From: Gorsachius magnificus
Lineage: Eukaryota > Chordata > Aves > Pelecaniformes > Ardeidae
Length of the DNA stretch: 64,000 bases
Direction of reading: 5' to 3'
Assembly (NCBI GenBank): GCA_034008185.1
Contig: CM067084.1
Span: 15,520,385 to 15,584,384 of the forward strand
Positions 50,601-62,937 of the stretch are shown piece by piece. The position numbers and the translations under genes were made by a program. Numbering within the stretch: position 1 is the stretch's first letter; each line of letters starts with the position of its first letter. Below the pieces are notes generated by a model. It saw only the letters and a program-made list of their open reading frames with translations. It searched no databases and was not told the origin of the DNA.

Positions 50601-53600
50601 ATTTAATGAACTGTGGGTAAATCATCTGGTCTTTCAAATTAAGTTGCTGCGTTTATAGACAGGAATAACACCTGATGAGGTTGTACCTGAGTCTTGATTA
50701 ATTTAGGAAGGCAGGCACAATTCTCCTTATGTTAAAAAATGGTTAAAGTTTGTCTGATAGCCATTACAGGCAAAATCATTATAGACTATGAACTTTTTAG
50801 AATATTAATGGACATAGACTTGGGAATACCTTCTGAACTGTAACAGTAAGGGGTTGACAGTGTTGCTGAGGGGTTTTTTGTCTTTAATAGGAGGGAGAGC
50901 CAAGCTTGTCTAACTCACACTTTTGATATCAATGTGACTGATATCTTGTAAGATGGGACTGGTGACTCTCAGAATAAGAGTAGCAAAGTGTTGCCATATG
51001 AGGATAACTTTCTGCAGGATGCAAAGGAATTTTGTGATTTCTAGCAATGCTAATGGCGTCATGGAGTAAAAAATATTACACATAGGGCTGGAAAAATAGG
51101 GGCATATACTATTCATTTTTGCTTATAAAGATTTTTTTGAAGTTAATATCCATTATTTCTAACAAGAATTATAACCATAGTTCTTTGCATTAAAAACAGA
51201 TTTGTAGGGGAAATGGAAATAGTCTGTTCAGGTTCTTTATGTTCACCAGGCTAAACCCACCTGCCTAATTGCAATACCACAGCATCCAAACTGTAGAATT
51301 GTTTTAAAAAAAAACCAAAACAAACACCAAACTTCACATTGCAACTATCTTATCCTGTGGCATTTAAAACATATCTTTGTAGAGCAAACACTTCAACCCT
51401 TTAGTTGTTATCATGAGTAATTAACTGTTAACAGCGTTCTCAGGAAAAGCATGACATTTTTTTAATGTTCTACGGGACCGTATAAATATAACCAGGGGAG
51501 AAGTTTGTTGTGAGCATCACAAAAATAGCTGACACAGAAGAACAGGGGTAGATTGTAATGTGAGAGAAAAGGAAGGAAGATTAATTACTAATACATTTCC
51601 TGACATTCACCTTTATAATCTCAAATCTTGTGGTAGCAACTCTCTTCCAACCTGTGAAGAAATATAGGGGTCTGACTCCCTTAAATGTAGTGAGTTTGTA
51701 CCAAAGATGTGTTCAGTGGATGGCATTTTATGTTAAAATGAAGGAGTATCTCTCTTGAGTTTTCAGAAGCAATTACCTTTCCCAGGTGGATGACTTCCAT
51801 TTGACTTACCCAGCACAGAATTACTATTTCACAAGCTTAGTGAAAACTCTGTATTAACTGAAATTAATATTCCCATTTCGGTTTTCTGATACTGACTGTG
51901 GCCTTTTTTAGAGGATATTCCTCTGCCAGGAAGAGGAAAAGGATTATGACAAAGTGATACAAATCTCATAGACAGCTTTTAAGTGCCAGGCCACTGTCTT
52001 GCTGAGGACAACACTGCATATTCCCAGCAGGACCACTGATCTTATGTGTATTTCAGTCTTGCACTTCTCTTGGGTAAGGGTATCACCTCCCCAGGGAGGT
52101 CTGCCTAATATTTGAAGAAGCTTTAAAAGAAGGAGAGAAAATAGTACGCATAGCCTGGGAGAGGAGAAAAGAGAAGTGGGAAAAGAGAAGAGGGAAAGGC
52201 AGCTGACCGGACAGAGTATGACAGTAGATAGCATAGTAAATTGATATTGGGGCATAACATGGCTCATGGAAAAAGCCTTTGCTTTTAAGTGTCTGGAGTT
52301 AGAGAAAATGGTGACAAACATCAAATGAGATGTTAAAATGGTAAACACAAAGCTGTGTTGTTACTCTGCCTGTGATGCCAGGAGGTGCTCATGTTGGACG
52401 GGGTGGGAAGGAGTGACTTCCCTGATGAGGATGCAGGAAGGCCACAAATATTCTGCCCAGCCTTTGTCTTTTCCCTCCTCGTTTTCTCTCTCTCATTCTC
52501 CAACTCCCTACACCCCACCCAAAAAAATTTCCTTCTTTCTGGCAGTTTTGCAAAGAGTGTGACATTTCTATCGGGCCTCTCAGGATGGCTGGAAAGGAGA
52601 GTGAATGGGAAGAAGGGTTGCAGCTGGGGCTGAGCTGCGTTCTGTGCACACAGCCGTCCTAATGGGCTGGGAAGAAACTGCCTCCTCTGCCTCTGTGCTC
52701 TTCCCTCTCCTGGCCTGGGGTAAGCCACGCTGCTGCCGCTGTGCTGGAGGCCTGGCAGTGCTTTCTCGTCTGCCAGAGCCCAGGCTCACCAGTTTGGGCA
52801 TGGCAGCTGTGGAGCGGAGCTATGAAGGGCAAGGCTGTAGGGCAAGAGGCAGTTGTCTCAGGAGGTGCCTTTGCAAGCAGAAGATGCAGGTATTAGGGAA
52901 ATGAGGGCAAGGCCCTGGAGGCAGTGCTTTGATGAGGCTCTGAGGAGTGCAGAGAACCAGCTAGAGGTGCGAGGGGCCCCTGCTGTAACACAGGCAGTAG
53001 GATTTGAAGAGCTTTTCCTGGATGGAGCCTGCACATGCCTCGCTATATACTTTTACATGCAAAGACTTGGGGCAGGGAGAACAGAAAGTGTGCGCTGTTT
53101 CACTTGGAGGACTGGGACATCTGGGTTGGGGCAGGCAAGAAAGTGGAGGTAGGAATAAACAGGAACAGAACAAAGATGACAAAAGCACTGAAAATGTGAA
53201 CTATATTTTTAAAGAACAAACAGGAGTTGGAAAAATTCCCAAAGCCAAACTGATTGTTATCTAAACGTTGTATCAGTCGAACTCCTTTTTTTCCTCTTGC
53301 TTTCAGCAACAGGTGAAGACTGTTTTGAGAAGCAAGGCTGGAGGTAAAGGAACTAGGTCAGTAGCTAGCTTAACTGAAAAAGTGGAACAGCTTTCTGGCT
53401 AGCTAGGGATGGGAGAAGCAATTTTCTGTGTTTGTTTCCCCAGAAATGGTATTTTGTCGTCTTACAGTATTTTGACATAAAATCTCTTATGTAGGCAATG
53501 CACCACTGTGATCTGCTGTCCAGCAGTAGCAATGACTTTGTCTTGATTGCAAGGCTGTCTCTTTGCGATACAAAGTGATTAGGAAATACACCCCTCCCAT

Positions 53601-55030
53601 TCTTCTACGGCAGCTCAGTGAACAAGTGCAGCTTTTTGGAATACCTTACAAATAAAATACCTTACCTGCATTTGTGTTATTTAAAATCGATAAAATGTCC
53701 CACCTGCCTCAGTGGGCTACAGTGGTGTAGGAGCAACAGTCAGTGGCAGGAGCAGAGCGGTGGCAACTTTATGCCAACATTTCTGCGAAATCCACGTAGT
53801 TCTGTGAAGCTGTATCATTTAGGATCCTAAACTACTCTTCCACAGTGGCTAGATTAGAATACTTGCAAATTCCTCAAAATCTTTCCTTCTTACTGGCATC
53901 AGTTTCTGTTGAATTTGCAAATTGCTTTTCCCACCATCACTGATCTCTTGCTAATACCATCTTTCTCGTTGACTGTACCTGAAAATGCAAAAGCATGATT
54001 CAGTGGATTATCACCTGTTCGTTGGTAAAATCAGTATATGAGCTTGTGGAATCTCTCACTCTTTAGATGTGCTTGTCTGGACTTGGATAAGAGATGAATT
54101 TTTGAGAACATGTTAGCTAGCTTCAACCTAATTATCTAATCCCATGAACATGCTAATGAAGTTTGCCTTTCAGTATCAGAAATTTAGACCATGTTAGAGG
54201 TTGCTCACCAACTAGTAACAAAATAACCACTGTATTCTTGCACTAAAGGCAAAACTGGACTAGTTTGGGGCAGGTGATCTAAAGGAAAGGGGGGAATCTT
54301 GAATCTTAATGGACTCTGCATAGTAGAAAGATAATTATTGAAAACTAACTCCCCATTTCTGTTGCTCTCAGCTGTGTGTTCTGCCCCCACCTTTGAAGCA
54401 TTTCTGATATATGTTGTATGCTCCTACGCTCTTTGTTCAGATCACTTGCCCAGTAAAAGACTAGACACCTCCTTTTTTTCTTGGATTGCTTTTCTCCTAG
54501 ATTAGTGATTTGAACTGGCTCAGGAAACTGGTCTGACAAGCTCTGAGGACAGCAGCAGGTAAACAGAGTAATCACACTGCTGGGAGAAGAGCAGGGAGAG
54601 TAGGTTAGCAGCACCTAGTGAGCCACGAGCTGCTGGATCCTCTGACCCCATCTTGTGTAACTTCATTTCCACGAAAGTATTGAACATTTTTGGAAGGTTT
54701 AACAAAGCAAAGCTGTTCTGACAGCAGCGGAGTCCAGAGACAAGTTGACCACTCTCTTTTAAGTCCCACTCACAAAATGAGCCCTATTCACATGGGTCAT
54801 GAAAAGGCAGGAGGTTGTGTTGCTACTTTTCTTGCCTGAAGCATCTTGATTTGGTTTGCAGTTCCACTGAACTTCTTTCTTGAGAGGCACAGAAATTGGG
54901 GTATCTCCCAAATATCATTTACCTGTGGCACCAAAATGAGACATTGCTCACAGTTAATTGAGCAGATCTGTGACTTTTATCTCCTCCCTACTGCTGAAAT
55001 AGTTAACGGTGTTGACATGTAAATTATTCT
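47673..55030. other. Intergenic, with a GC-richer patch at 52.3-53.2 kb
   Basis: Mostly AT-rich. From about 52,370 to 53,160 the sequence is GC-richer, with overlapping open frames on both strands, but CpG is not enriched as in a promoter island. It may be an old retrocopy or an exon-like or regulatory patch. No gene recognised. Confidence 0.3.
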
Positions 55031-55046
55031 TACTGTTTGTTTAATA

Positions 55047-56085
55047 ATGAGCAGAAATTGTGTCTCCCAAACAAGCACAGTCCGCCCAAGGAACCATTAC
55101 ATAAATACCCCACAACTGGCTCCCAGCTACTTGGTTGATAAATTATATGCCCCACCTCTTCCTTATCGGACTAGGAACCTATTTCATCATCAGGAAAACT
55201 ATCACAGACACAACAAAGCCAGCAGCATTTATACGATAACTGCAATCCCTTCACCTAACATGCACTGTCAGAACAACTGAGGCCAACTCATCGTCAGAGT
55301 ACACCGACTGTTGTACTCGCTGTGGACAGGTCAGTGCTGTGCAGAACCTGCCACTGTGCAGATTTCACCAGGGGTGCAATATTTGGACATAGCAGAATTA
55401 CTGTCTCCACAGCTCACATACTTTCCAGTTGTACTTGTCAGCCCAGTGACCCTGGCAATCAACAATGACAACAGGAATGGGAAGAAACCTCTGACACTAT
55501 TTGCAGCTTCTGTATCCGTGCCAGTCAGATGAACAACTACCTGCCTTTGGGCTCCTGCGGTACTTCTGGAGCCAGTTTAACTGGTTCGGATATGGCACGG
55601 TCTGGTCTGCCAAAGCCAATAATGCCTGAGGCACCCAGGACAGCCTGTTGTTCCTGTTGGTAGTGCAGAGGGTGCTTCACTCTTGCTCAGTAGCTTTTCT
55701 TTTCTATGCTGGATGATCTTCTTAAGAAGGTCACTACAGATTCAGATGCCATTGATTGTTTTATGACTGTTTGAGTGAGTTCTGGGACTCTTTTAAACAT
55801 TGGCTTGTTTAAAAATACAAAACACCTGCATAAATAACAAGGTGGATGGAGAATTTCTTAGAGCTATCTGCTGTTACAGACTTTGACATAGAAATCAAAT
55901 TGCCTGTTTTCTGGCAATTTGCAGGAAGAAGCTCGAGGGTGGGAATATGCCACTGGGAAAGTGAATGGAACAACGGGGATCTCTGTAAGCAAAATGCCTA
56001 CAAATACCTGTTTAACTATGGCCTCGGTCATATCAGCGAATCACACTATCTGTGTACCTTTGCTGTGAATCAGAGAAGGGAATAA
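55047..56085 (+). other. Interrupted open stretches, possible gene remnant
   Basis: Three plus-strand open frames follow one another (55,047-55,280; 55,311-55,532; 55,846-56,085) with overlaps in other frames. The first has a coding-like composition rich in Tyr, Pro, Asn and His (APPLPYRTRNLF). After its stop, a shifted frame continues with a Cys-rich segment (YTDCCTRCGQ) and then a donor-like CAG-GTCAGT at about 55,329. This could be a decayed exon or retrocopy with frameshifts. I do not recognise the parent gene and chance is possible. Confidence 0.2.
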
Positions 56086-59000
56086 AGTGCCTTTAGTTCT
56101 TTCTTTCCCAGACTATGTTACAGCTTGATAGGTCCTTTATTCCCATTCCCAGCACAGCATGTCACTGACGCAAGGGAAAGGGTGCTGTAAGTGAAATGTG
56201 GGCAGGTATAAAGTGTGTGTGTGCAGGGGGGAAATTACAGTGGTTGCCTGTACAATAAGCCAGTATTGCTGCTGAAACTACAGCCTGAGGCACTACCTCC
56301 CCCCAGAAATAAAAGGGGGCAGCTGGAATATTTTCATTGTGTCTGAGTTCGCTTATCCGCTTTGCAGTGTACCCCCACAAAGTGGCAAAGCTGAAGGGAC
56401 AGGATGCAGCAGCATGAGGTCAGGGCAAACAGGAGGGGGATGCTGGGAGTTCCTGCAGCGTCTGCACGGGGAACCACAGCCTTGGACTTCTGACGAGCTG
56501 ACGAAGTAATTTATGTGAAGGCTTGGACAGTAACTCAACACAAATGAAGTTGTAGGTGTAATGATGTTTTGAATCAAAACAAACTGGTTCAAAATTTAAA
56601 TCAATAACAAGTTCTTAAAGCTATCATTCAGGAGAGAACTACTACTGGCATAATGGTCCACATTTTTGAAATGCAGATCAGTGAACCTCTCTGAAGGCCA
56701 TTTGTTGGGCTTCCTGTGAAATTATATGTGGCTCCTGAGATAGGGCTTTAATGCAAAATGTGTATCAGCATATTCTTAACTGTAGGTATGTGAATTGCTC
56801 ATTGAAGTCTTGCTTACCTACATGGCTTGAAATGAGACATAGGATGTTGTTTCCCAACCCTTTTAGCTGACATAAGCCAGCACTGCTGCCCATAACAGTG
56901 CAAGGATGAAGTTAGAAAATCCAGTTGAGCCAAACTAACAGGTCATTGCTGCTGAAAGGCGGTGGTTCTTCTGTCCGCCCCCTCAACCTGCCTCCCTGCT
57001 GCTGGCCGTGCACTCCTTACACTTCTCTTGCCCTGGCTCTGCTATTCCCCTGATGCCTCAGCGAGCCGTTCCAGCTCCCATGCAGTAAAAAGAGGACAAC
57101 AGTTGTCCCATAGTTTAACGAGCTGAGCTGGCTCACTGCAGGATCGCTTGGGCTTTAGGGTTGCGCAAGGAAGAAGGACCTGGCTCCACAGCTGCAGACA
57201 GGTGTAAGAGGAGAGGGGAAGGAGCGTGTGGGACTGATGTTTTTGGCAGCAGCAAGCTATTAAATTGGCTCGGCTGCATCTTCTAGCTGCACCCAGAGCT
57301 AACTCTGCTGCAGTCCCACCTGGCTCTTGTTTTTTGCTTCCCCGCCACCTCCCTCCTTGTGCCAGCACCAGCATTTGCACAGCCAGCTGATGAACCACGC
57401 CAGGCATCAGAGCCAAACCAGCAAAACCATTGTTTAGCTTTAACCAAGATCAGCTTTACAGATGAGTGGCAAGGGGTCAGGAAGGAATGGAGTATGGGAG
57501 CGGAGGGAAAGACTGTGGGGTTTTTTTTCAGCAGCAGTGACTGCGTAAGGTGTTAGTGAAAGTACATCCCTGGAGGCCTTACTGTGGTTGAGCCTTAGAA
57601 AATGAGACATACCGAGTTTCCAGAGCATATTTGCAAGAAGCTCAAAGGGGAAAGGCAGTAGATTTCTCTGTTTCACATTTTGTTAACTGACTTCTTCCAA
57701 AGGGTAACTTGACCCAGTTATGCATCTCAGACTATCCCAGAGTTCTCCTCCTATTAAAATCACCCCATGATTTAGTCAGGAGTGTGTAAATGAATCACCT
57801 TGTCAAACAAGTAGAAAAAAATACACTGACTTTCGCTTTTTGAAATACATCTGACCTGTTTGTTTGCTAGAGATTTCTTTTAAAACATAATAAGTTATTA
57901 CTGCTGAGACAAACACAATACAATGCCAAAAACTAAACTGGATTCGCTGTTCATTTTGCATTTTTAAGTTCCAGTTACCCAGGCTGTCTGTTTTCAGTTC
58001 CAAATCACCACAAAACAAACAGATTTAACTTCTCAAGAAATGCTGGACTTACTTGAAAGAACTTTGTAGATACTAAGAGGTTGTTGGATGTGTTTCAGTG
58101 TTGACTGTAATGGCTGAAGTTTAAAAGCTTGAATTTTAGATTACACAAGACTAAGGAGCATAGAGGAAAAAATGGAAAAGATGGACTGATGATGTGACTG
58201 TAGCCCACGCATCAGCTGCAGAACTGAGTACACAATCACACTTTTTCTTAAAAATAGCCCCGATAAGATACCCCACAGAGAGTTGTCACGACATAACTGA
58301 GGAGGCAGCAGAGGGTAGGAATGAGACGTCGGGATTAGAGGAGGAATGGGACAAAACCCGGGCCCCCGAAGGAAATGTCTGTAACCTGCAGAGATGTCCC
58401 AAGGGGCTGCAGTCAGCGAGAGAGTAAGCGGAGATGCGGAGGGTGTGAGCAGAAGCAGTGATACACTAAGGCTGCCACCGAACACTGCGTTCAGGGAAAC
58501 CTCACACCAGCTGTGGCCTTGTTTACAAGTATTTAGGATAGCTACTTCTATATTTATGGTTGGGAAAAAAACTCACTTTGCCACATTACAACCTCTTTAC
58601 TGCAATTCGGTGAAAAGTTCACCATAAAAATGAGACCAGCTACAGTAGCCTTTTTCTGGTTATGTGTTTTCTTGGTTTATTTCCTCTGATACCAAAAACT
58701 TTCTTACGAGACTTTATGCACATTTATGAAGCTCTTTGTTATTTATTTTATGCCAATGTTTAGTTGACTGTTACTGGCCAGGATACTGTTTTTAACGTGC
58801 AGGTATTTTTTTCTGTCATACCTATCCTTGGATGTGAAAATAAATTGAACTTCCGCTGCCGCTCCTGCAGGACACTGAAATTTGCTATCTGTCTATATGT
58901 ATACAAGAGCAGCTTCACTGTTCACAGGGAAAAAAAGAAGGGTCAAGAAAAAGGATAAAGAAAATTAATTTTAAAATTTAAATTCACTTTAGATTTGTAG

Positions 59001-60042
59001 GTTTTTTTCCTGCAGTAATCACACTTATGCATTCCCTTGCTCTAAATAATCTGCTCCATTAATTGAATGTGTGTGTTTTCATATGGAATCACAGACTAGA
59101 TGAGTTCAGGGTAATTTAAATATGTATTTTATGAGAGTCAGAGCTATAGATATCACCATATGAGGTGCAAGAAATTATTAATGTCAATCAAAACTTGGGC
59201 CAAGTAAGCTCAAATCCAAAGTATTCATCCCATGAGGAGACCTCATCCTTAACATCAGCTTAAGCCAGTTTGACCATGTACACAGATTTTTAGCGTGCCA
59301 TAAAATGCTTTTAGGAACAGACCATCTTTGGGCAAAACCCGCTATCTTATAAGAAGCAAGAAGAGAAGAACTTTGTCACTAAAGAAAGAAATATGGAGAG
59401 GTCGGCTTGTATTACCACATTACCAATGATAATGATGAAAATAATACTGCATGGTATTAGAGCTGTTTAGAAAGCATATCCTCAGTCAAAACAGCTTGCT
59501 GGTTTCCTTCAACAAAGCTGTTAGATTCCTTCAGCCTCTGCCCACTCTAGAGAATTTAGCTGTGCCATACCGTCTGCTGCCAAGCACTTCCACTCCCTGT
59601 CCTCTGTGGAGCTGAGGACACCAGCTCCATACAGTAGCCTTTTTGTACGTTGGAAGGCTTATATTGGGAAGGCTATGCCCATGGAGCAATGCTGAGCACT
59701 GCTTGCCAAGTAAGGTGCCAGGATACTGTGGTGTAAAAGTTCCTATTTGGGCCAGCTCCTGGTTGTTTCATTGCCCTGTAGAGTGGTCTGATCCTGATGG
59801 AAGTTTTATATGTTCTCAGCAGCAGTGTGCTTGCCTGTCTGTGTTTTCCAGTGCCCTTAGACTGCCCATTCAGATGTTGCAGTGCGGGCCAAGCAAGTTC
59901 CTCCTGAGCTTTTGCCAAGATCACTCTGAATTTCCAAAGGCCTTTTTCAGTCATCTAAACTGATCCATTTTTGTTGTTAATCCAAAAATAAATTCAATAG
60001 AAAATAGTTTTCTGCCACGTAAGGAGTCTCTCTATTACCTTT
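56086..60042. other. Intergenic sequence up to the provirus
   Basis: Mixed AT- and GC-richer sequence. Open frames at 57.0-57.7, 58.1-58.6 and 59.6-60.0 kb overlap on both strands and show no domain. Nothing supported. Confidence 0.4.
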
Positions 60043-60641
60043 TGTCGTGGTTTAACCCGGCTGGCAACTAAGCACCACGCAGCTGCTCGCTCACTCCCCC
60101 ACCCCCCTCAGTGGGATGGGGGAGAGAATCGGAGAAAAAGGAAAAAAAAAGTAAGACCCGTGGGTTGAGATAGAGACAGTTTAATAAGAGAGAATAATAA
60201 TAATAATAATAATAATGGTAAGAAAATATACAGAATATATAAAACAAGTGATGCACAATGCAATTGCTCACCACCCGCTGACTGATGCCCAGCCCGTCCC
60301 GAGCTGCGATCACTCCCCCCGAGCCGCGATCACACCGCCCGAGCTGCGACCACTCTGCCCGCGACCGACCGATCGACCAACCACCCCCCCCGAGCATGAC
60401 GTTATATGGTATGGAATAGCTCTTTGGACAGTTTGGGTCCTAGCTGTGCTGTACTCCCAGCTTGTTATGCACCTGGCCGAGCAGGAGAAGCTCAAAAAGT
60501 CCTTGAGCAGTCTGAGCATTACTTGGCAACAACTAAAAACATCAGCGTGTTATCAACATTCTTCTAGTACTAAATCCAAAACACAGCACTATGCTAGCTT
60601 CTGTGAAGAAAATTAACTCTATCGCAGCCAAAACCAGGACA
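60043..60641 (-). repeat. 3' LTR of the ERVL-like provirus
   Basis: On the minus strand it starts TGTCCTGGTTTTGGCTG and ends TTAAACCACGACA, a complete 599-bp TG...CA LTR. Within it: a TATAACGTCATGC element (a TATA-like and CRE-like stretch) near 60,400; an imperfect tandem repeat of about 20 bp (GAGCTGCGATCACTC-like) at about 60,299-60,362; an AAT microsatellite at 60,193-60,216; and an ATTAAA polyadenylation-like signal near 60,182. The bases flanking it at 60,038-60,042 are CCTTT; the matching target duplication would be beyond the window. Confidence 0.92.
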
Positions 60642-60660
60642 TTATCCACCCCTTATTCTA
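60642..60660 (-). other. Polypurine tract of the provirus
   Basis: On the minus strand AGAATAAGGGGTGGATAA lies directly before the 3' LTR, where plus-strand DNA synthesis is primed. Its position and purine content fit an ERVL polypurine tract. Confidence 0.75.
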
Positions 60661-61044
60661 TACCATTTACGTCATGCGTAGGTCCTACCCTTACAATACA
60701 TTCCAATTAAACACCACCATTTTCTCATCTTTTTGGTACATACACAGATATCATTCCCTTAGTCTATGGACCACCCCTCTGAAATGTCCATTGGGTTCAT
60801 ATAGTCCATGGTTTTGGGCTCCATCTGTCATGCCTCCTTCAGGGCAGGAGAGATGGGGTCTGGTGTTGGGTTGTTGCATGCTGAAGTCAGTTCTGGTTCC
60901 ATCCGCTGCACTTCCTCAGTTTCTTCAAAATTCATTCTTCTTAATCTGGGCGATTCCTACTGCTATACCATTGATAGAATATACAGCAATAGTAAAAATG
61001 ATGACATACTGTATTATACAGCAATTAACATCATACAATTCAGT
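60661..61044 (-). other. ERV untranslated stretch between pol and 3' LTR
   Basis: About 380 bp with no env-like frame on the minus strand. The plus-strand open frames here are antisense shadows. Confidence 0.6.
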
Positions 61045-62937
61045 TCATTGGCTATTTTCACCCAAAATCAAATCCCTTTGAGGTACACATCGGACTTCCC
61101 CATCCTTCCGCATCACCCACCAAGTAAAGCCAGGTCCTTGAGCAAAAGCAATCCCACGGATGGGTTTGCCTTTACCTGAGGCAGGAGAAACCCAGACTGT
61201 CTTCCCCAGCATATTTTTTACATGCACTGCAGGGGCTTTATCCCCTTCTACAGTACGTAAGAGGTTTGATTGGGCAGGGCCAGCTCGGTTGGCAGATCCT
61301 CTAGTGTTGACTAACCAAGTAGCTTTTGCTAAATGTGTATCCCAATGTTTGAATGTTCCACCACCCATTGCTTTCAGTGTAGTTTTTAACAGTCCATTGT
61401 ATTGTTCAATTTTCCCAGAGGCTGGTGCATGATAGGGGATGTGACAGACCCACTCAATGCCATGCTCTTTGGCCCATTTGTCTATGAGGCTGTTTCGGAA
61501 GTGAGTTCCGTTGTCTGACTCAATTCTTTCTGGAGTGCCATGTCGCCACAGGACTTGTTTTTCAAGGCCTAGGATAGTGTTCCGGGCAGTGGCATGAGGC
61601 ACGGGATATGTTTCCAACCATCCGGTGGTCGCTTCCACCATGGTGAGCACATAGCGCTTGCCATGGCGGGTTTGTGGAAGTGTGATATAATCGATCTGCC
61701 AGGCCTCCCCATATTTGTATTTCAGCCACCGTCCTCCATACCAGAGAGGCTTTAACCGCTTGGCTTGTTTGATCGCAGCACATGTTTCACATTCATGGAT
61801 AACCTGTGCGATAGCGTCCATAGTTAAGTCCACCCCTCGATCATGAGCCCATCTGTATGTTGCATCTCTTCCTTGATGGCCTGAAGTGTCATGGGCCCAC
61901 CGAGCTAGAAACAATTCACCCTTATGTTGCCAGTCCAGATCCACCTGAGCCACTTCAATCTTAGCAGCCTGATCTGCCTGCTGGTTGTTTTGATGTTCTT
62001 CAGACGCCCGACTCTTGGGTACATGAGCATCTATGTGATGTACTTTTACAACCAAGTTCTCTACCTGGGCAGCAATATCTTGCCACAGTGCGGCAGCCCA
62101 GATGGGTTTGCCTCTACGCTGCCAGTTGCTCTGCTTCCATTGCTGCAACCACCCCCACAGGGCATTTGCCACCATCCAGGAGTCAGTATAGAGATAGAGC
62201 ACTGGCCATTTTTCTCTTTTAGCAATATCTAAAGCCAGCTGGATGGCTTTCACCTCTGCAAATTGACTTGATTCACCTTCTCCTTCAGCAGTCTCTGCAA
62301 CTTGTCTTGTAGGACTCCATACAGCAGCCTTCCACCTTCGATGCTTTCCCACAAGACGACAGGATCCATCAGTGAACAGGGCATATTGCTTCTCATTTTC
62401 TGGTAATTTATTGTACAGCGGGGCGTCTTCAGCACGTACCACCTCCTCCTCTGGTGATACTCCAAAATCTTTGCCTTCTGGCCAGTCCATGATCACTTCC
62501 AAGATTCCTGGGTGACTGAGGTTTCCTATTCGAGCCCGTTGTGTAATCAGTGCGACCCACTTGCTCCACGTAGCATGAGTTGCATGATGTGTAGAGGGGA
62601 CCTTGCCTTTGAACATCCAGCCCAGCACCGGCAGTTGGGGTGCCAGGAGGAGCTGTGCTTCAGTACCAACCACTTCTGAAGCAGCTCGAACCCCTTCATA
62701 TGCTGCTAATATCTCTTTTTCAGTTGGAGTATAGTTGGCTTCAGATCCTCTGTATCCCCGACTCCAAAACCCTAGGGGTCGGCCTCGAGTCTCCCCTGGT
62801 GCTTTCTGCCAGGGGCTCCAGGTAGGGCTGTTCTCTCCGGCTGCGGTGTAGAGCACATTTTTTACATCTTGCCCTGCCCGGACCGGCCCAAGGGCTACTG
62901 CATGCACTATCTCCCGTTTAATTTGTTCAAAGGCTTG
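61045..62937 (-). CDS. pol: ERV pol: RNase H and integrase part
   Basis: About 630 open codons after an in-frame stop that separates it from RT. Counting from Met at 62,907 (620 aa): RT connection region up to about residue 170; RNase H with catalytic D180 (LFTDGSC), E218, D242 (YTDSW) and D312; integrase zinc-binding H339, H344, C373, C376; integrase core with D406 (WQIDY), D465 (ESDNGTHF) and E501, the D,D-35-E spacing; then a C-terminal domain to the stop. All catalytic residues are present. It probably was one polyprotein with the upstream RT. There is no evidence that it is expressed as a host gene. Confidence 0.92.
   Translation of the reverse strand, partial: QAFEQIKREIVHAVALGPVRAGQDVKNVLYTAAGENSPTWSPWQKAPGETRGRPLGFWSRGYRGSEANYTPTEKEILAAYEGVRAASEVVGTEAQLLLAPQLPVLGWMFKGKVPSTHHATHATWSKWVALITQRARIGNLSHPGILEVIMDWPEGKDFGVSPEEEVVRAEDAPLYNKLPENEKQYALFTDGSCRLVGKHRRWKAAVWSPTRQVAETAEGEGESSQFAEVKAIQLALDIAKREKWPVLYLYTDSWMVANALWGWLQQWKQSNWQRRGKPIWAAALWQDIAAQVENLVVKVHHIDAHVPKSRASEEHQNNQQADQAAKIEVAQVDLDWQHKGELFLARWAHDTSGHQGRDATYRWAHDRGVDLTMDAIAQVIHECETCAAIKQAKRLKPLWYGGRWLKYKYGEAWQIDYITLPQTRHGKRYVLTMVEATTGWLETYPVPHATARNTILGLEKQVLWRHGTPERIESDNGTHFRNSLIDKWAKEHGIEWVCHIPYHAPASGKIEQYNGLLKTTLKAMGGGTFKHWDTHLAKATWLVNTRGSANRAGPAQSNLLRTVEGDKAPAVHVKNMLGKTVWVSPASGKGKPIRGIAFAQGPGFTWWVMRKDGEVRCVPQRDLILGENSQ

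Noticed and set aside
59085..59115. Possible reverse-oriented CR1 tail (GGAATCACAGACTAGATGAG)
   Set aside because: Too short and lacking a second 8-mer unit.
26200..60042. SMAD1, expected downstream of OTUD4
   Set aside because: None of its highly conserved MH1 or MH2 segments was seen among the frames; it must lie beyond the window, or only non-coding exons are inside.
60674..61432. Plus-strand frames in the provirus (and at 61.9-63.9 kb)
   Set aside because: Antisense shadows of pol or of the non-coding 3' part of the provirus.
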